DNA from: JAADCS01 sp964473735
GTDB lineage: Bacteria; Hydrothermota; Hydrothermia; LBFQ01
DNA: 55,656 nucleotides
Assembly: GCA_964473735.1 (NCBI GenBank)
Contig: CAYYQD010000007.1
Coordinates: 1-55,656 of the forward strand
Direction: 5' to 3'
How positions within the stretch are numbered: the stretch's first letter is position 1; each line of letters begins with the position of its first letter. Positions 16,113 to 24,028 of the stretch are shown in pieces. The notes beneath the pieces were generated by a model. That model had not been told where the DNA came from. It saw nothing but the letters and a program-made list of their open reading frames with translations, and searched no databases. Both the position numbers and the translations under genes were made by a program.

Positions 16113-16558
16113 CAGTACTCCCCCCTCCTCATGGCCCTCTCCATATCCCGGCGCTTTATGCTCTCCCTCTTCTCGTACTTCCTCTTACCCTTTGCCAGAC
16201 CTATCACCAGCTTTATCCAGCCCCGTCTGTTTATCACCTTGAGGGGTACGGCCGTGTATCCCCTCATGGTTATCCGCCCGATTATCCTGTCTATCTCCCT
16301 CCTGTGCAGTAGGAGTTTCCTCGGCCGCTTGGGGTCGGGCTTGAAGACGGCCGTCTTATCGTACGGGGCTATGTGCATGTTATAAACGTAGAGCTCACCG
16401 TCCTTGGGCCTTATGAAGGCCTCCTGTATGCTGACCCTCCCTAACTTCACCGACTTGACCTCGGAACCTTCCAACACTATACCCGCCTCGTAGGTCTCCT
16501 CTATGTGGTAGTCGTGGTAGGCCTTACGGTTCTCGGAGATTACCCTCTGGTAAGCCAT
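16112..16558 (-). CDS. smpB: SsrA-binding protein
   Basis: The tmRNA partner in trans-translation, rescuing stalled ribosomes; 148 residues, the usual length. It has ISENRKAYHDYHIEE at the start, GIVLEGSEVKSVKLGRVSI at 28-46 and the Lys/Arg-rich C-terminal tail (GKRKYEKRESIKRRDMER). The open frame extends upstream to 16654, but homology fixes the ATG at 16558, which overlaps the end of the DUF2905 gene. tmRNA itself was not seen in the window. Confidence 0.95.
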   Translation of the reverse strand: MAYQRVISENRKAYHDYHIEETYEAGIVLEGSEVKSVKLGRVSIQEAFIRPKDGELYVYNMHIAPYDKTAVFKPDPKRPRKLLLHRREIDRIIGRITMRGYTAVPLKVINRRGWIKLVIGLAKGKRKYEKRESIKRRDMERAMRRGEY

Positions 16559-16776
16559 GCTATCACCCAGAGCACCAGATTCAGAAGGAGCGTGAGGAGG
16601 ATGGAGACCAGCAGGGAGGTGCCGATGGGAAGGTACACGTCGGCGTTCCCCCACCTGAAGTGTAAGTCAAGGGGGAGGTTGCCGAAGCTGAACTTAGGTA
16701 AGAACATCAGGACTGTGCCTACTACGACCAACATCACCCCCATCATTATCAGGACCTTTCCCATGCTCTCGTACAT
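16540..16776 (-). CDS. DUF2905 two-helix membrane protein
   Basis: A 78-residue protein with two membrane helices (about 8-27 and 50-75) around a short loop containing FGNLPLDLHFRWGNADVYLPI, the hallmark of the DUF2905 family. The function is unknown. It heads the minus operon with smpB (19-base overlap) and a glycosyltransferase. TAGAAT lies 7 bases before the ATG and overlaps the stop codon of the archaemetzincin gene. Confidence 0.85.
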   Translation of the reverse strand: MYESMGKVLIMMGVMLVVVGTVLMFLPKFSFGNLPLDLHFRWGNADVYLPIGTSLLVSILLTLLLNLVLWVIAWLTRG

Positions 16777-16783
16777 GGTTGCA

Positions 16784-16789
16784 ATTCTA
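16784..16789 (-). promoter_or_regulatory. -10 element of DUF2905-smpB-GT, sharing the amzA stop codon
   Basis: TAGAAT on the minus strand, 7 bases before the ATG at 16776. The TAG (16789-16787) is the archaemetzincin stop codon. Confidence 0.55.
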
Positions 16790-17338
16790 CCGCCGTAAGG
16801 TCGTACCCGTACAGGGGGATACGCCCTCCGAGGCGAGCGCCACGTCTAAAGCCCTGCGGCACACCGGACAGAAGGTCTCCCCCTTCCTATCTACGTCCAG
16901 CACGGAGTTGGAGAAGCTCATCACGCACGATGGGTCGGGGCAGTGTTTAAGGCCGAAGGTGTGGCCGAGCTCGTGATTCACCTCCTTGAGCACTCTGGCC
17001 CGGAAGGTGTGGGGGTCGGGGTGGTAAAGCCTGTAGGTGCTGACCACGGCTTCCCTGCCACCGGATACGGCCTCTCCGAAGACGAAGTTCAGTCCGTGCT
17101 CGTACAGATCCACCGTCAGGATGGCCACCAGCCTCAGTACGGAAACGGGGTAGGTTGAGAGAAGCCGGAGGATGCTCCCGGCGTGGAACTGGCCCCTCCC
17201 GGGGTCGTAGGAGGAGGATAGGTCAAGGGGAAGCCTCAATATCTCCACCTCGGTGCAGAAGTTCCTGCGCACGCTATCCGCCACCTCCACGAGGAAGGGC
17301 ACCTCTCCCACCGGCAGGAGGCCTATAGTCTTAACCAT
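16787..17338 (-). CDS. amzA: Archaemetzincin zinc metalloprotease
   Basis: A 183-residue metzincin peptidase. The zinc site HELGHTFGLKH spans 122-132 (His122, His126, His132, catalytic Glu123) and is followed by the archaemetzincin-specific Cys pattern Cys133, Cys138, a Met turn CVMSF and CPVC at 157-160, the second zinc site. Length and motif order fit the family, which is common in archaea and patchy in bacteria. No signal peptide is seen, so it is cytoplasmic. The substrate is unknown. It is divergent from pdxS, with only about 70 bases between start codons. Confidence 0.93.
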   Translation of the reverse strand: MVKTIGLLPVGEVPFLVEVADSVRRNFCTEVEILRLPLDLSSSYDPGRGQFHAGSILRLLSTYPVSVLRLVAILTVDLYEHGLNFVFGEAVSGGREAVVSTYRLYHPDPHTFRARVLKEVNHELGHTFGLKHCPDPSCVMSFSNSVLDVDRKGETFCPVCRRALDVALASEGVSPCTGTTLRR

Positions 17339-17344
17339 CCCTGA

Positions 17345-17350
17345 ATTTTA
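17345..17350 (-). promoter_or_regulatory. -10 element of amzA
   Basis: TAAAAT on the minus strand, 6 bases before the ATG at 17338. Confidence 0.6.
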
Positions 17351-17391
17351 AGGCGTACGGAGGGCGGCACTCCGGAAGCAGACGGCACCTT

Positions 17392-17397
17392 TAGAAT
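17392..17397 (+). promoter_or_regulatory. -10 element of the pdxS-parA-parB unit
   Basis: TAGAAT within CTTTAGAAT. It is 5 bases before a TTG at 17403 and 11 bases before the ATG at 17409, so it does not decide between these starts. Confidence 0.55.
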
Positions 17398-17408
17398 ACC
17401 GGTTGAAC

Positions 17409-18290
17409 ATGCTCAGAGGAACCTGGCGCGTTAAGGTAGGGCTGGCGCAGATGTTGAAGGGTGGGGTTATAATGGACGTTACGACACCGGAGCAGGCCAA
17501 AATAGCCGAAGAGGCCGGAGCCGTCGCCGTGATGGCCCTTGAGAGGGTACCGGCCGACATACGGAAGCAGGGCGGGGTAGCCCGCATGGCCGACCCCGAG
17601 ATAATCCTCCGGATAATGGACGCCGTCACCATTCCCGTCATGGCCAAGGTCCGGATAGGGCACTTCGTTGAGGCCCAGATACTGGAGGAGCTGGGGGTGG
17701 ATTTCATAGACGAGAGCGAGGTCCTGACCCCGGCCGACGAGGAGAACCACATAGACAAGCACCCGTTCAACGTCCCCTTCGTGTGCGGTGCCCGGGACTT
17801 AGGGGAAGCGCTGCGGCGTATATCGGAGGGTGCCGCCATGATAAGGACCAAGGGAGAGGCCGGTACGGGGAACGTCGTTGAGGCCGTCAGACACATGCGC
17901 CGGATAAACCGCCAGATAAGGGCTCTAACCACCATGGACCCCGAGGAGCTCTACGCCGCCGCCAAGGAGTTAAAGGCCCCTTACGACCTCGTGAAGTACG
18001 TGGCGGAGCACGGTCGCCTCCCCGTTCCCAACTTCGCCGCCGGTGGTATAGCCACGCCCGCCGACGCCGCCCTTATGATGCAGCTGGGTGCCGAAGCGGT
18101 ATTCGTGGGGAGCGGCATCTTCAAATCCTCCAACCCCCGCAGGATGGCCGCAGCCATAGTTGAGGCGGTGGCCTACTACGACAACCCCAAAGTGCTGGCC
18201 CGCATATCCCGGGGCTTAGGGGAGCCCATGCGCGGTCTGGACGTTCATCAGCTGAAAGAGGAAGATCTCCTCCAGACGAGAGGCTGGTGA
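17409..18290 (+). CDS. pdxS: Pyridoxal 5'-phosphate synthase lyase subunit
   Basis: PdxS condenses ribose 5-phosphate, glyceraldehyde 3-phosphate and ammonia into pyridoxal phosphate. It is a (beta/alpha)8 barrel of 293 residues, close to the family length, with GGVIMDV at 18-24 (Asp23), the Schiff-base lysine in VMAKVRIGHF (Lys80) and the second lysine in RTKGEAGTG (Lys148). The ATG matches the usual MxxGTxxVKxG start; a TTG two codons earlier is possible. The glutaminase partner PdxT is not next door; instead parA follows with a 4-base overlap. Confidence 0.96.
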   Translation: MLRGTWRVKVGLAQMLKGGVIMDVTTPEQAKIAEEAGAVAVMALERVPADIRKQGGVARMADPEIILRIMDAVTIPVMAKVRIGHFVEAQILEELGVDFIDESEVLTPADEENHIDKHPFNVPFVCGARDLGEALRRISEGAAMIRTKGEAGTGNVVEAVRHMRRINRQIRALTTMDPEELYAAAKELKAPYDLVKYVAEHGRLPVPNFAAGGIATPADAALMMQLGAEAVFVGSGIFKSSNPRRMAAAIVEAVAYYDNPKVLARISRGLGEPMRGLDVHQLKEEDLLQTRGW

Positions 18291-19048
18291 TGAGGATCGT
18301 GATCGCCAACCAGAAGGGAGGGGTAGGTAAGACCACCACCGCCGTGAATCTGTCGGCCGCTCTGGCCCTCATGGGGGACAGGGTGCTTCTGGTTGACGCC
18401 GACTCTCAGGCCAACGCCAGCATAGGGGTGGGACTCATTGACAGGAGGCCGAACCTTTACCACGCTCTCATAGGGGCAGCACCGCTAAGGGAGGCCATAT
18501 ACCCGACGGAGGTTGAGGGACTGTACTGCCTTCCCTCCTCCCCGGACCTGATAGGCGTGGATGCCGAGCTGAAGGGAATAGTAGGGTGGGAGTACCGCCT
18601 AAAGGACCTACTCCGTGAGGTGGATTACGACTGGGTGATAATAGACACCCCTCCATCCCTTGGTACCCTGACCATACTCGCCCTGACGGCCGCCGACAAG
18701 GTGATAATACCAGTGCAGGCGGAGTACTACGCCCTTGAAGGCTTAGGACAGCTCCTTGAGACCTTAAAGTACGTCATAAACCTCCTCAACCCCCGCCTTG
18801 AGCTCTTGGGGGTGCTGGTGGCCATGTACGACAGGAGGATAAGACTCTCCAGAGAGGTGTACGAGGAGCTGCGGAGGTACTTCGGAGACCGGCTGTTCAA
18901 GGCCGTTATACCGCGCAACGTTAAGCTGGCCGAGGCGCCGAGCTTCGGTAAGCCGGGGGTGGTATACGACCCCTCATCCCGCGGGGCCATCGCTTACATG
19001 GAGCTGGCGAAGGAGATAAAGCATGCCAAGGTCAAGTCGCTTAGGTAG
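18287..19048 (+). CDS. parA: Chromosome partitioning ATPase ParA/Soj
   Basis: A 253-residue ParA-type ATPase with the deviant Walker A KGGVGKTTTAVN at about 10-21, LLVDADSQANAS near 37-48 and IIDTPPSLG near 123. It works with ParB and centromere-like parS sites to segregate chromosomes. The GTG start overlaps the pdxS stop (GTGATG; an ATG one codon later is equally possible). The lack of an N-terminal DNA-binding domain is typical of chromosomal Soj. No consensus parS palindrome was noticed in the window. Confidence 0.93.
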   Translation: MMRIVIANQKGGVGKTTTAVNLSAALALMGDRVLLVDADSQANASIGVGLIDRRPNLYHALIGAAPLREAIYPTEVEGLYCLPSSPDLIGVDAELKGIVGWEYRLKDLLREVDYDWVIIDTPPSLGTLTILALTAADKVIIPVQAEYYALEGLGQLLETLKYVINLLNPRLELLGVLVAMYDRRIRLSREVYEELRRYFGDRLFKAVIPRNVKLAEAPSFGKPGVVYDPSSRGAIAYMELAKEIKHAKVKSLR

Positions 19049-19826
19049 AGGGCTGGGGGCGATATTCAGTCAGAGGGAGGAGGTGGGTCTCCAGAGGTAC
19101 GTGCCCGTGGACGAGATAGTTCCCAACCCCTACCAGCCCCGGAGGAACTTCCCGGAGGAGGAGCTCCTTGAGTTAGCCGAGTCCATACGGGTCCACGGCA
19201 TGCTCCAGCCCATAGTCGTCAGGGAGAAGGACGGACGGTACGAGATCATAGCCGGTGAGAGGAGGTGGAGGGCGGCCAAACTGGCCGGACTGGACAGGGT
19301 CCCCGCCATAATAAGGGAGGTGGAGAGCGAGGAGGAGATGCTGGTGTTCGCCTTGGTTGAGAACCTCCAGAGGGAGGACCTGAACCCGGTTGAAAAGGCC
19401 TTAGCCCTCAAGAAGCTGAAGGAGGAGTTCAACGCCACGGATCAGGAGATAGGGAGGATCATCGGAAAGAGCCGGAGCGCCGTTACGAACACCTTAAGGC
19501 TGTTGGACCTGCCGGAGGAGGTGTTGGTACTGCTGGCAGAGGGGAAGATAAGCGAGGGACACGCCCGGGTCCTTCTACGTCTGGAGGATCCGGAGCAGCA
19601 GGTACTCTGGGCCAAGAAGGTGGTAGAGGAAGGTATGAGCGTCAGGGACCTTGAGAGGGCCCTGTCGGGCCACAGGGAGGAGAACGAATGGGTTAGCGAT
19701 TACGAAGAGAAAATAAAGAGCCGGGGGCTTCGGGGGAAGATAAAGGCCGGCAAGAGGTCCTTAACACTTGAGCTAAAGTTCAAAAGTCGGGAGGAGCTGG
19801 ACGATTTTCTGAACAGGCTCGGCTGA
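19023..19826 (+). CDS. parB: Chromosome partitioning protein ParB/Spo0J
   Basis: A 267-residue ParB. The CTP-binding N-terminal domain holds NPYQPRRNF near 38-46 and AGERRWRAAK near 77-86; ENLQREDLNPVEKALAL is next, and the helix-turn-helix includes IGRIIGKSRSAVTNTLRLLDLP. The C-terminal dimerisation domain follows. It loads at parS and forms the partition complex. It starts 26 bases inside the end of parA. Confidence 0.94.
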   Translation: MPRSSRLGRGLGAIFSQREEVGLQRYVPVDEIVPNPYQPRRNFPEEELLELAESIRVHGMLQPIVVREKDGRYEIIAGERRWRAAKLAGLDRVPAIIREVESEEEMLVFALVENLQREDLNPVEKALALKKLKEEFNATDQEIGRIIGKSRSAVTNTLRLLDLPEEVLVLLAEGKISEGHARVLLRLEDPEQQVLWAKKVVEEGMSVRDLERALSGHREENEWVSDYEEKIKSRGLRGKIKAGKRSLTLELKFKSREELDDFLNRLG

Positions 19827-19867
19827 AGTTTTAGCCCCTTCGGGCTTCCGGGTCTGAATTCCACCCT

Positions 19868-19873
19868 TATACT
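19868..19873 (+). promoter_or_regulatory. -10 element of the KOW-domain protein gene
   Basis: TATACT, 7 bases before the ATG at 19881. Confidence 0.5.
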
Positions 19874-19880
19874 TCCCGCC

Positions 19881-21017
19881 ATGGCTCACGCTTACACACC
19901 CGGTCTGAAAGTAACGGAGAAAACCCTGATAGTGAAGGAGAGGAGGTTGCCGCTGTGGGGGGACGTTCTGGTTAAGGAGGGTCAGGTGGTCAGGGCGGAG
20001 GACGTCGTGGCCAAGGCCCAGCTTCCCGGTCCTGTATATCCGAAGAACCTGGCCGGTGAGATGGGTATTCCCCCCTCCGACCTCCCGAAGGTCCTGTTAG
20101 TGAAGAAGGGAGAAAGGGTCAAGGCCGGTCAGGTTATAGCACGGGCCCGGGTCTTCTTCGGCCTCTTTAAGGTTGAGGCCACGGCCCCGGTGGACGGCAT
20201 CATGGAGGATTACTCCACTATAACCGGGCAGGTGATATTCAGGGGGGAACCCATACCTATTGAGGTCATGGCCTACCTTGACGGTGTGGTTGAGAAAGTC
20301 CTACCGAGGGAGGGGGTGGTCATAAGGACGGTGGCGGCGATGGTTCAGGGTATATTCGGCGTGGGCGGTGAGCGTATAGGGGGAAAGATTAAGGTGGCAG
20401 TATCCTCCCCCGACGAGGAGCTAACCCCGGAGAAGATAACGGAGGACCTAAGCGGTGCGGTGGTGATCGGAGGGAGGACCGCCAGAATAGAGGCCCTGAG
20501 GCGCGCCGCCGAGGTGGGCATAAACACCTTAGTTGTCGGGTCCATAGACGATGCGGACCTCAAGGAGTACGTGGGGTACGACATAGGGGTGGCCATCACC
20601 GGAAACGAGGACGTTCCCTTCACCCTGATAATAACGGAGGGGTTCGGCTCCCTCCCCATGGCCACGCGCACCTTTAACCTCTTCAAGAAGTTTGAGGGGA
20701 TGAAGGCCTCAACCAACGGTGCTACCCAGATAAGGGCGGGGGTACAGAGGCCGGAGGTCATAATCTTCCGGAAGGACGTTGATATGAACGAGGTGATAGA
20801 GGCGGAGCACGCCCCGGACAGCGGACATCTGGACATCGGTACGGTCGTGCGCATCATAAGGGAACCCTTCTTCGGCGAGATAGGTGAGGTCGTGGCTCTA
20901 CCCAACGAGGCCGTGAAGATAGAAACGGAATCCACGGTCAGGGTGCTTAAGGTGAAGCTGAAGGACGGGAGGGTGGTGGTCGTGCCGAGAGCCAACGTGG
21001 AGCTCATAGAGGAGTAA
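19881..21017 (+). CDS. Conserved protein of unknown function with hybrid-barrel and C-terminal KOW-like region
   Basis: A 378-residue protein. The N-terminal 125 residues look like a barrel/sandwich hybrid: repeated V..G..V..G..V patterns such as LVKEGQVVRAEDVVAKAQLPG and LVKKGERVKAGQVIARA, as in lipoyl-like or RnfC-type folds. The middle has a Rossmann-like VVIGGRTARIEALRRAAEVG with IGVAITGNED. The C-terminus (IREPFFGEIGEVVALPNEAVKIETES) resembles a KOW motif used in nucleic-acid or ribosome binding. I cannot name it. It overlaps the cation exchanger gene by one base. Confidence 0.7.
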   Translation: MAHAYTPGLKVTEKTLIVKERRLPLWGDVLVKEGQVVRAEDVVAKAQLPGPVYPKNLAGEMGIPPSDLPKVLLVKKGERVKAGQVIARARVFFGLFKVEATAPVDGIMEDYSTITGQVIFRGEPIPIEVMAYLDGVVEKVLPREGVVIRTVAAMVQGIFGVGGERIGGKIKVAVSSPDEELTPEKITEDLSGAVVIGGRTARIEALRRAAEVGINTLVVGSIDDADLKEYVGYDIGVAITGNEDVPFTLIITEGFGSLPMATRTFNLFKKFEGMKASTNGATQIRAGVQRPEVIIFRKDVDMNEVIEAEHAPDSGHLDIGTVVRIIREPFFGEIGEVVALPNEAVKIETESTVRVLKVKLKDGRVVVVPRANVELIEE

Positions 21018-22192
21018 TGCCCCTCTTAGTCAGCCTCATAGTGGGGGGAGTTGCCGTCGCGGGGTTGTTGTTGTACCACCTTCCCCCTTACTACGAGGCT
21101 CTCTTAGGAGGTTTAGCGATAATGTCCTCCGGCTACGTCCTATCCGTAGCCGTGGAGTCCGCCCAGAAGGACGTTTCCCGCTCTCTCGCTACTATCGTTC
21201 TGGCCCTCCTCGCCGTACTTCCGGAGTACGCTGTGGATTTCTACCTCGCCTACGTGGGTGGGAGTAAGCCCCACTACGTACATTACGCCACGGCCAACAT
21301 GACGGGGGCCAACCGTATGCTCCTTGGTCTCTTCTGGCCCATCGTCGGTTTCGTAGGCGTGTATCTGGCAAAAGGTCGTAAGACCGTAAGGGGGAGGGCC
21401 GTCCTCCTTGACCGTTCGTTTATGTTGGAGGTCTTCTTTCTGCTGGTTGCCACCCTCTACTCCTTCAAGCTGCCGCTAACCGGAAGGATAGACCTCCTTG
21501 ACTCCCTCGTACTCGTGTTTCTCTTCTTCCTGTACGCCCGTATCGCCTCACAGTCCCACCTGCGGGAGGAGGAGTTTGAGGGGGTAACCCGCACCATAGT
21601 GTCCTTAAGTCCGGCGGTGAGGAGGGTCGTGGTCGTCCTCCTGTTCGCCGTGGCCGGCCTGTACATACTCTCGTCGGTTGAGCGTTTCACCGAGGGCCTC
21701 ATAAAGACCGGGGAGATGTTAGGTATAGACGAGTTCCTGCTTATCCAGTGGGTGGCTCCGGTGTCCTCCGAACTCCCCGAGCTGGTGGTATCTGTACTGT
21801 TGGCGATGAAGGGTAGGACAACCACAGCGATAGGGGCACTGGTCTCCAGTAAGGTGAATCAATGGACCCTCCTAATCGGTACTCTGCCCGTCGCCTACTC
21901 TCTGGGTAAGGGAGGGCCGGCCGCCATGCCCCTTGATCCGGTTCAGAGGGAGGAGATCTTCCTTACGGCTGCCCAGTCCCTCTTCGGTGGTATCCTCATA
22001 GCGGATCTAAAGCTCACCCGCTCCGATGCCCTTATGCTCCTCTTCTTCTTCTGGATGCAGTGGCTCTTCCCCTCCCCCCACGTGAGGATAGTACTCGGAT
22101 GGACTTACGTACTTCTGTCCATCATGTTGGTCCTGAGGGATAAGGGTCGTATGATAACCCTCATCCGGTACGGGAAGAACCTCCTCTCTTAA
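21017..22192 (+). CDS. Sodium/calcium exchanger family membrane protein
   Basis: A 391-residue CaCA-family antiporter with about ten membrane helices. The two alpha-repeats are visible: LPEYAVDFYLAYVGG near 67 with NMTGANRMLLG near 94, and SSELPELVVSVLLAMKG near 252 with ALVSSKVNQWTLLIG near 276. The paired acidic residues carry the cation. It probably exports Ca2+ or another divalent ion in exchange for Na+ or H+. It is co-transcribed with the KOW-like protein and its last 32 bases overlap a convergent gene. Confidence 0.88.
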   Translation: MPLLVSLIVGGVAVAGLLLYHLPPYYEALLGGLAIMSSGYVLSVAVESAQKDVSRSLATIVLALLAVLPEYAVDFYLAYVGGSKPHYVHYATANMTGANRMLLGLFWPIVGFVGVYLAKGRKTVRGRAVLLDRSFMLEVFFLLVATLYSFKLPLTGRIDLLDSLVLVFLFFLYARIASQSHLREEEFEGVTRTIVSLSPAVRRVVVVLLFAVAGLYILSSVERFTEGLIKTGEMLGIDEFLLIQWVAPVSSELPELVVSVLLAMKGRTTTAIGALVSSKVNQWTLLIGTLPVAYSLGKGGPAAMPLDPVQREEIFLTAAQSLFGGILIADLKLTRSDALMLLFFFWMQWLFPSPHVRIVLGWTYVLLSIMLVLRDKGRMITLIRYGKNLLS

Positions 22193-22772
22193 GACCGGCG
22201 AACCCTCTGGCCCACCTCTCTATGGCGTAGGCTCTCCTTTTCTTATCCGGGGACATGGTGGCCAGCTTCACCCTCCACAGTGCCCCAAGGAGGTCGGGTA
22301 GGACGTTGAACCTTTCAGGTCTCTCCTCCCCATCTACGTTCAGGCCTCCCTCACCGGACTCCTCTATATCCATACCTTCGGCCGAGAATCTCATCCTGAC
22401 CCTTCCCCCACGCCGCGTTGCTCCGGCTACCGGCACGAACTCCCCGTAATCTCCCATCTCAAGGAAACTCTTACACGCTTCCATGTCAAGGGAGAGCCCC
22501 ACGGCCACCAGGGTAGCGGGGTCGTCCGAAAAGTACCCTCCTTCACTGATAAAGACGGGGCCGTCCGTTTCAAGTATCACCTCGCCCTCGTTAGAGACGT
22601 AGGGGCCGTAGATAAAGGCAAAACCGGAGAACCCATGAACCATACCTAAGACCCTCTTCAATGTAAGGAGTCCTCCACCGAACAGGACCACCCTATCGGG
22701 TTCGGGCATAAAGGGGAGCATGCTCAGGTCCACCATCCCCTCCCCCTCACGGTAAAATCCGAACACCCTCAT
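22161..22772 (-). CDS. Uncharacterised 203-residue protein
   Basis: No family recognised. The sequence has VVLFGGGLLTLKRVLG near 28, FAFIYGPYVSNEGEVILETDGPV near 52 and a basic C-terminus (KKRRAYAIERWARG). It has no signal peptide or membrane span. Support for being a gene comes from TAAAAT 10 bases before the ATG and coding-like composition; it converges with the exchanger gene with a 32-base overlap. Confidence 0.6.
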   Translation of the reverse strand: MRVFGFYREGEGMVDLSMLPFMPEPDRVVLFGGGLLTLKRVLGMVHGFSGFAFIYGPYVSNEGEVILETDGPVFISEGGYFSDDPATLVAVGLSLDMEACKSFLEMGDYGEFVPVAGATRRGGRVRMRFSAEGMDIEESGEGGLNVDGEERPERFNVLPDLLGALWRVKLATMSPDKKRRAYAIERWARGFAGLKRGGSSRTG

Positions 22773-22782
22773 CGTGGGTGTA

Positions 22783-22788
22783 ATTTTA
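22783..22788 (-). promoter_or_regulatory. -10 element of the 203-residue protein gene
   Basis: TAAAAT on the minus strand, 10 bases before the ATG at 22772. Confidence 0.5.
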
Positions 22789-22902
22789 AGCGGGGAGGCC
22801 GAATCGTACGTTCATTCCTATCCGTTTTGGTGTCCGCCATAGCTCTCCGTGGGTTTAAGGAAGACGACCCAATTACGTCGTTGGTACGGTGCTCATTCCG
22901 GC

Positions 22903-22957
22903 CGGTGGAACGCCCTCCCACGGTTATTGGGTGCGAAGGTATCACTCTGGGTATAAA
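22903..22957 (+). repeat. 55-base contig-end duplicate, left of gap
   Basis: This stretch is identical to 23058-23112 on the other side of the N block. It contains the first 20 bases of the palindromic element (22938-22957). An exact 55-base overlap suggests an assembler k-mer rather than two genomic copies. Confidence 0.7.
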
Positions 22958-23057
22958 NNNNNNNNNNNNNNNNNNNNNNNNNNNNNNNNNNNNNNNNNNN
23001 NNNNNNNNNNNNNNNNNNNNNNNNNNNNNNNNNNNNNNNNNNNNNNNNNNNNNNNNN
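22958..23057. other. Assembly gap (100 N)
   Basis: Exactly 100 Ns between identical contig ends; the true distance is unknown and could be zero. Confidence 0.95.
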
Positions 23058-23112
23058 CGGTGGAACGCCCTCCCACGGTTATTGGGTGCGAAGGTATCAC
23101 TCTGGGTATAAA
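23058..23112 (+). repeat. 55-base contig-end duplicate, right of gap
   Basis: Same 55 bases as 22903-22957. It continues into the full palindromic element at 23093-23130. Confidence 0.7.
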
Positions 23113-23130
23113 ATCCGCATAAGTGGTACC
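23093..23130 (+). repeat. Dispersed 38-bp palindromic repeat, copy C
   Basis: GGTATCACTC and AAGTGGTACC arms around the same 18-base centre as copy A. Relative to copy A the left arm has a change that would give a T-G wobble and an end mismatch. Confidence 0.75.
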
Positions 23131-23236
23131 GAATTCGCTAGTCCAGCCCTGCACTCCCTCACTTCATCGGAGGTTAGACCTTCCACCAACCTCCTGCGTA
23201 CCGCGTTGAAGCGCGGATGGGCATCAGGCCATCCAT
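23131..23236 (-). pseudogene. Possible gene remnant between ubiA and the palindromic repeat
   Basis: A minus-strand frame, different from ubiA, reads coding-like residues (WPDAHPRFNAVRRRLVEG, then LTSDEVREC) with no clear start codon. It runs straight into the palindromic repeat. It may be the tail of a decayed or interrupted gene; the family is not recognised. Confidence 0.25.
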
Positions 23237-24015
23237 AGGGAGATTACGGCCGTGGCGGTCATCACCTTGAGGAAGCCGGAAAGAAAGCTGTACCTACCGT
23301 AAAGCACGGTGGGGGAGACGACCAGGGTCGGAAAACCTACCAGAAGCAGGACGGATAGGACGTACAGGGTGGAGTATCCGACGAAGACGGGGAGTACGGA
23401 TAGGATGGGAAGGAGGATTAACCCCAGGAACACCACCCTACGGGTGGGGACTTCGCCCAAGACGTGGGCTACGGTTCTCCTGTAGGGGGCGTCCCCCTCC
23501 ATATCCTGAAGGCTCTTCACGAACTCCCGCAACAGGTGGAGGTAGGCTCCGAGCAGGCCCGCAGGAATGACCCGGTAAAGGAAGTACCCGCCGCTACCGT
23601 ACAGGAAGGCCAGAAAGACGACCGTGGAGACCGTCAGGTTTCCGACCAGCGGCACGGACTTAAGGTGGACGTTGTACAGAAGACCCAAGAACATCGCGAG
23701 AGACCCCACCGATAGGGCCCAGTACGAGTGCCGGTACGAGAAGTACAGGGCGAAGAAGAGGCTGACTATGGCGAGGAGCCACGCCTGACCCTCATCCACC
23801 TTCCCCGAAGGTAGGGGGCGGTCCGGATGGTTTATGCTGTCCTCCGGGAGGTCAAAGAGGTCGTTGGTTGAGTTTATGAAGGAGGTTATGAAAAAAGCGC
23901 CTATCATGAGATGTAGCGGTTTTCCCGCCTGACAGTACGAGAGATGGCAGGCCGTCAAGACGACCACGGATGCCAACAGGCCGTTGAGGGGACGGATGAG
24001 ACGGAGGAGATGCAC
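23224..24015 (-). CDS. UbiA-family prenyltransferase
   Basis: A 263-residue integral membrane prenyltransferase with about eight helices. The first Asp-rich motif is NDLFDLPED with NHPDRPLPSG shortly after; the second is around KSLQDMEGD, with Asp residues for Mg-diphosphate binding. The short N-terminus and motif style resemble digeranylgeranylglyceryl-phosphate synthase-like and other UbiA enzymes; the acceptor cannot be decided. The frame is open to 24285 across the ilvE promoter, but GTG 24015 is chosen because TAGAAT lies 7 bases upstream and the mature protein begins there (HLLRLIRPLNG). Confidence 0.85.
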   Translation of the reverse strand: MHLLRLIRPLNGLLASVVVLTACHLSYCQAGKPLHLMIGAFFITSFINSTNDLFDLPEDSINHPDRPLPSGKVDEGQAWLLAIVSLFFALYFSYRHSYWALSVGSLAMFLGLLYNVHLKSVPLVGNLTVSTVVFLAFLYGSGGYFLYRVIPAGLLGAYLHLLREFVKSLQDMEGDAPYRRTVAHVLGEVPTRRVVFLGLILLPILSVLPVFVGYSTLYVLSVLLLVGFPTLVVSPTVLYGRYSFLSGFLKVMTATAVISLWMA

Positions 24016-24022
24016 GCCCACT

Positions 24023-24028
24023 ATTCTA
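24023..24028 (-). promoter_or_regulatory. -10 element of ubiA
   Basis: TAGAAT on the minus strand, 7 bases before the GTG at 24015; it decides the start. Confidence 0.55.

Larger units (their letters stand above)
22789..23223. other. Intergenic region containing an assembly gap
   Basis: 435 bases with no confident gene. They include 100 Ns (22958-23057) flanked by identical 55-base ends, copy C of the palindromic repeat and a short coding-like minus-strand stretch at 23131-23236. Confidence 0.6.

Noticed and set aside
18287..19880. parS site or replication origin near parAB
   Set aside because: No copy of the TGTTTCACGTGAAACA-type palindrome, DnaA boxes or dnaA gene was seen.
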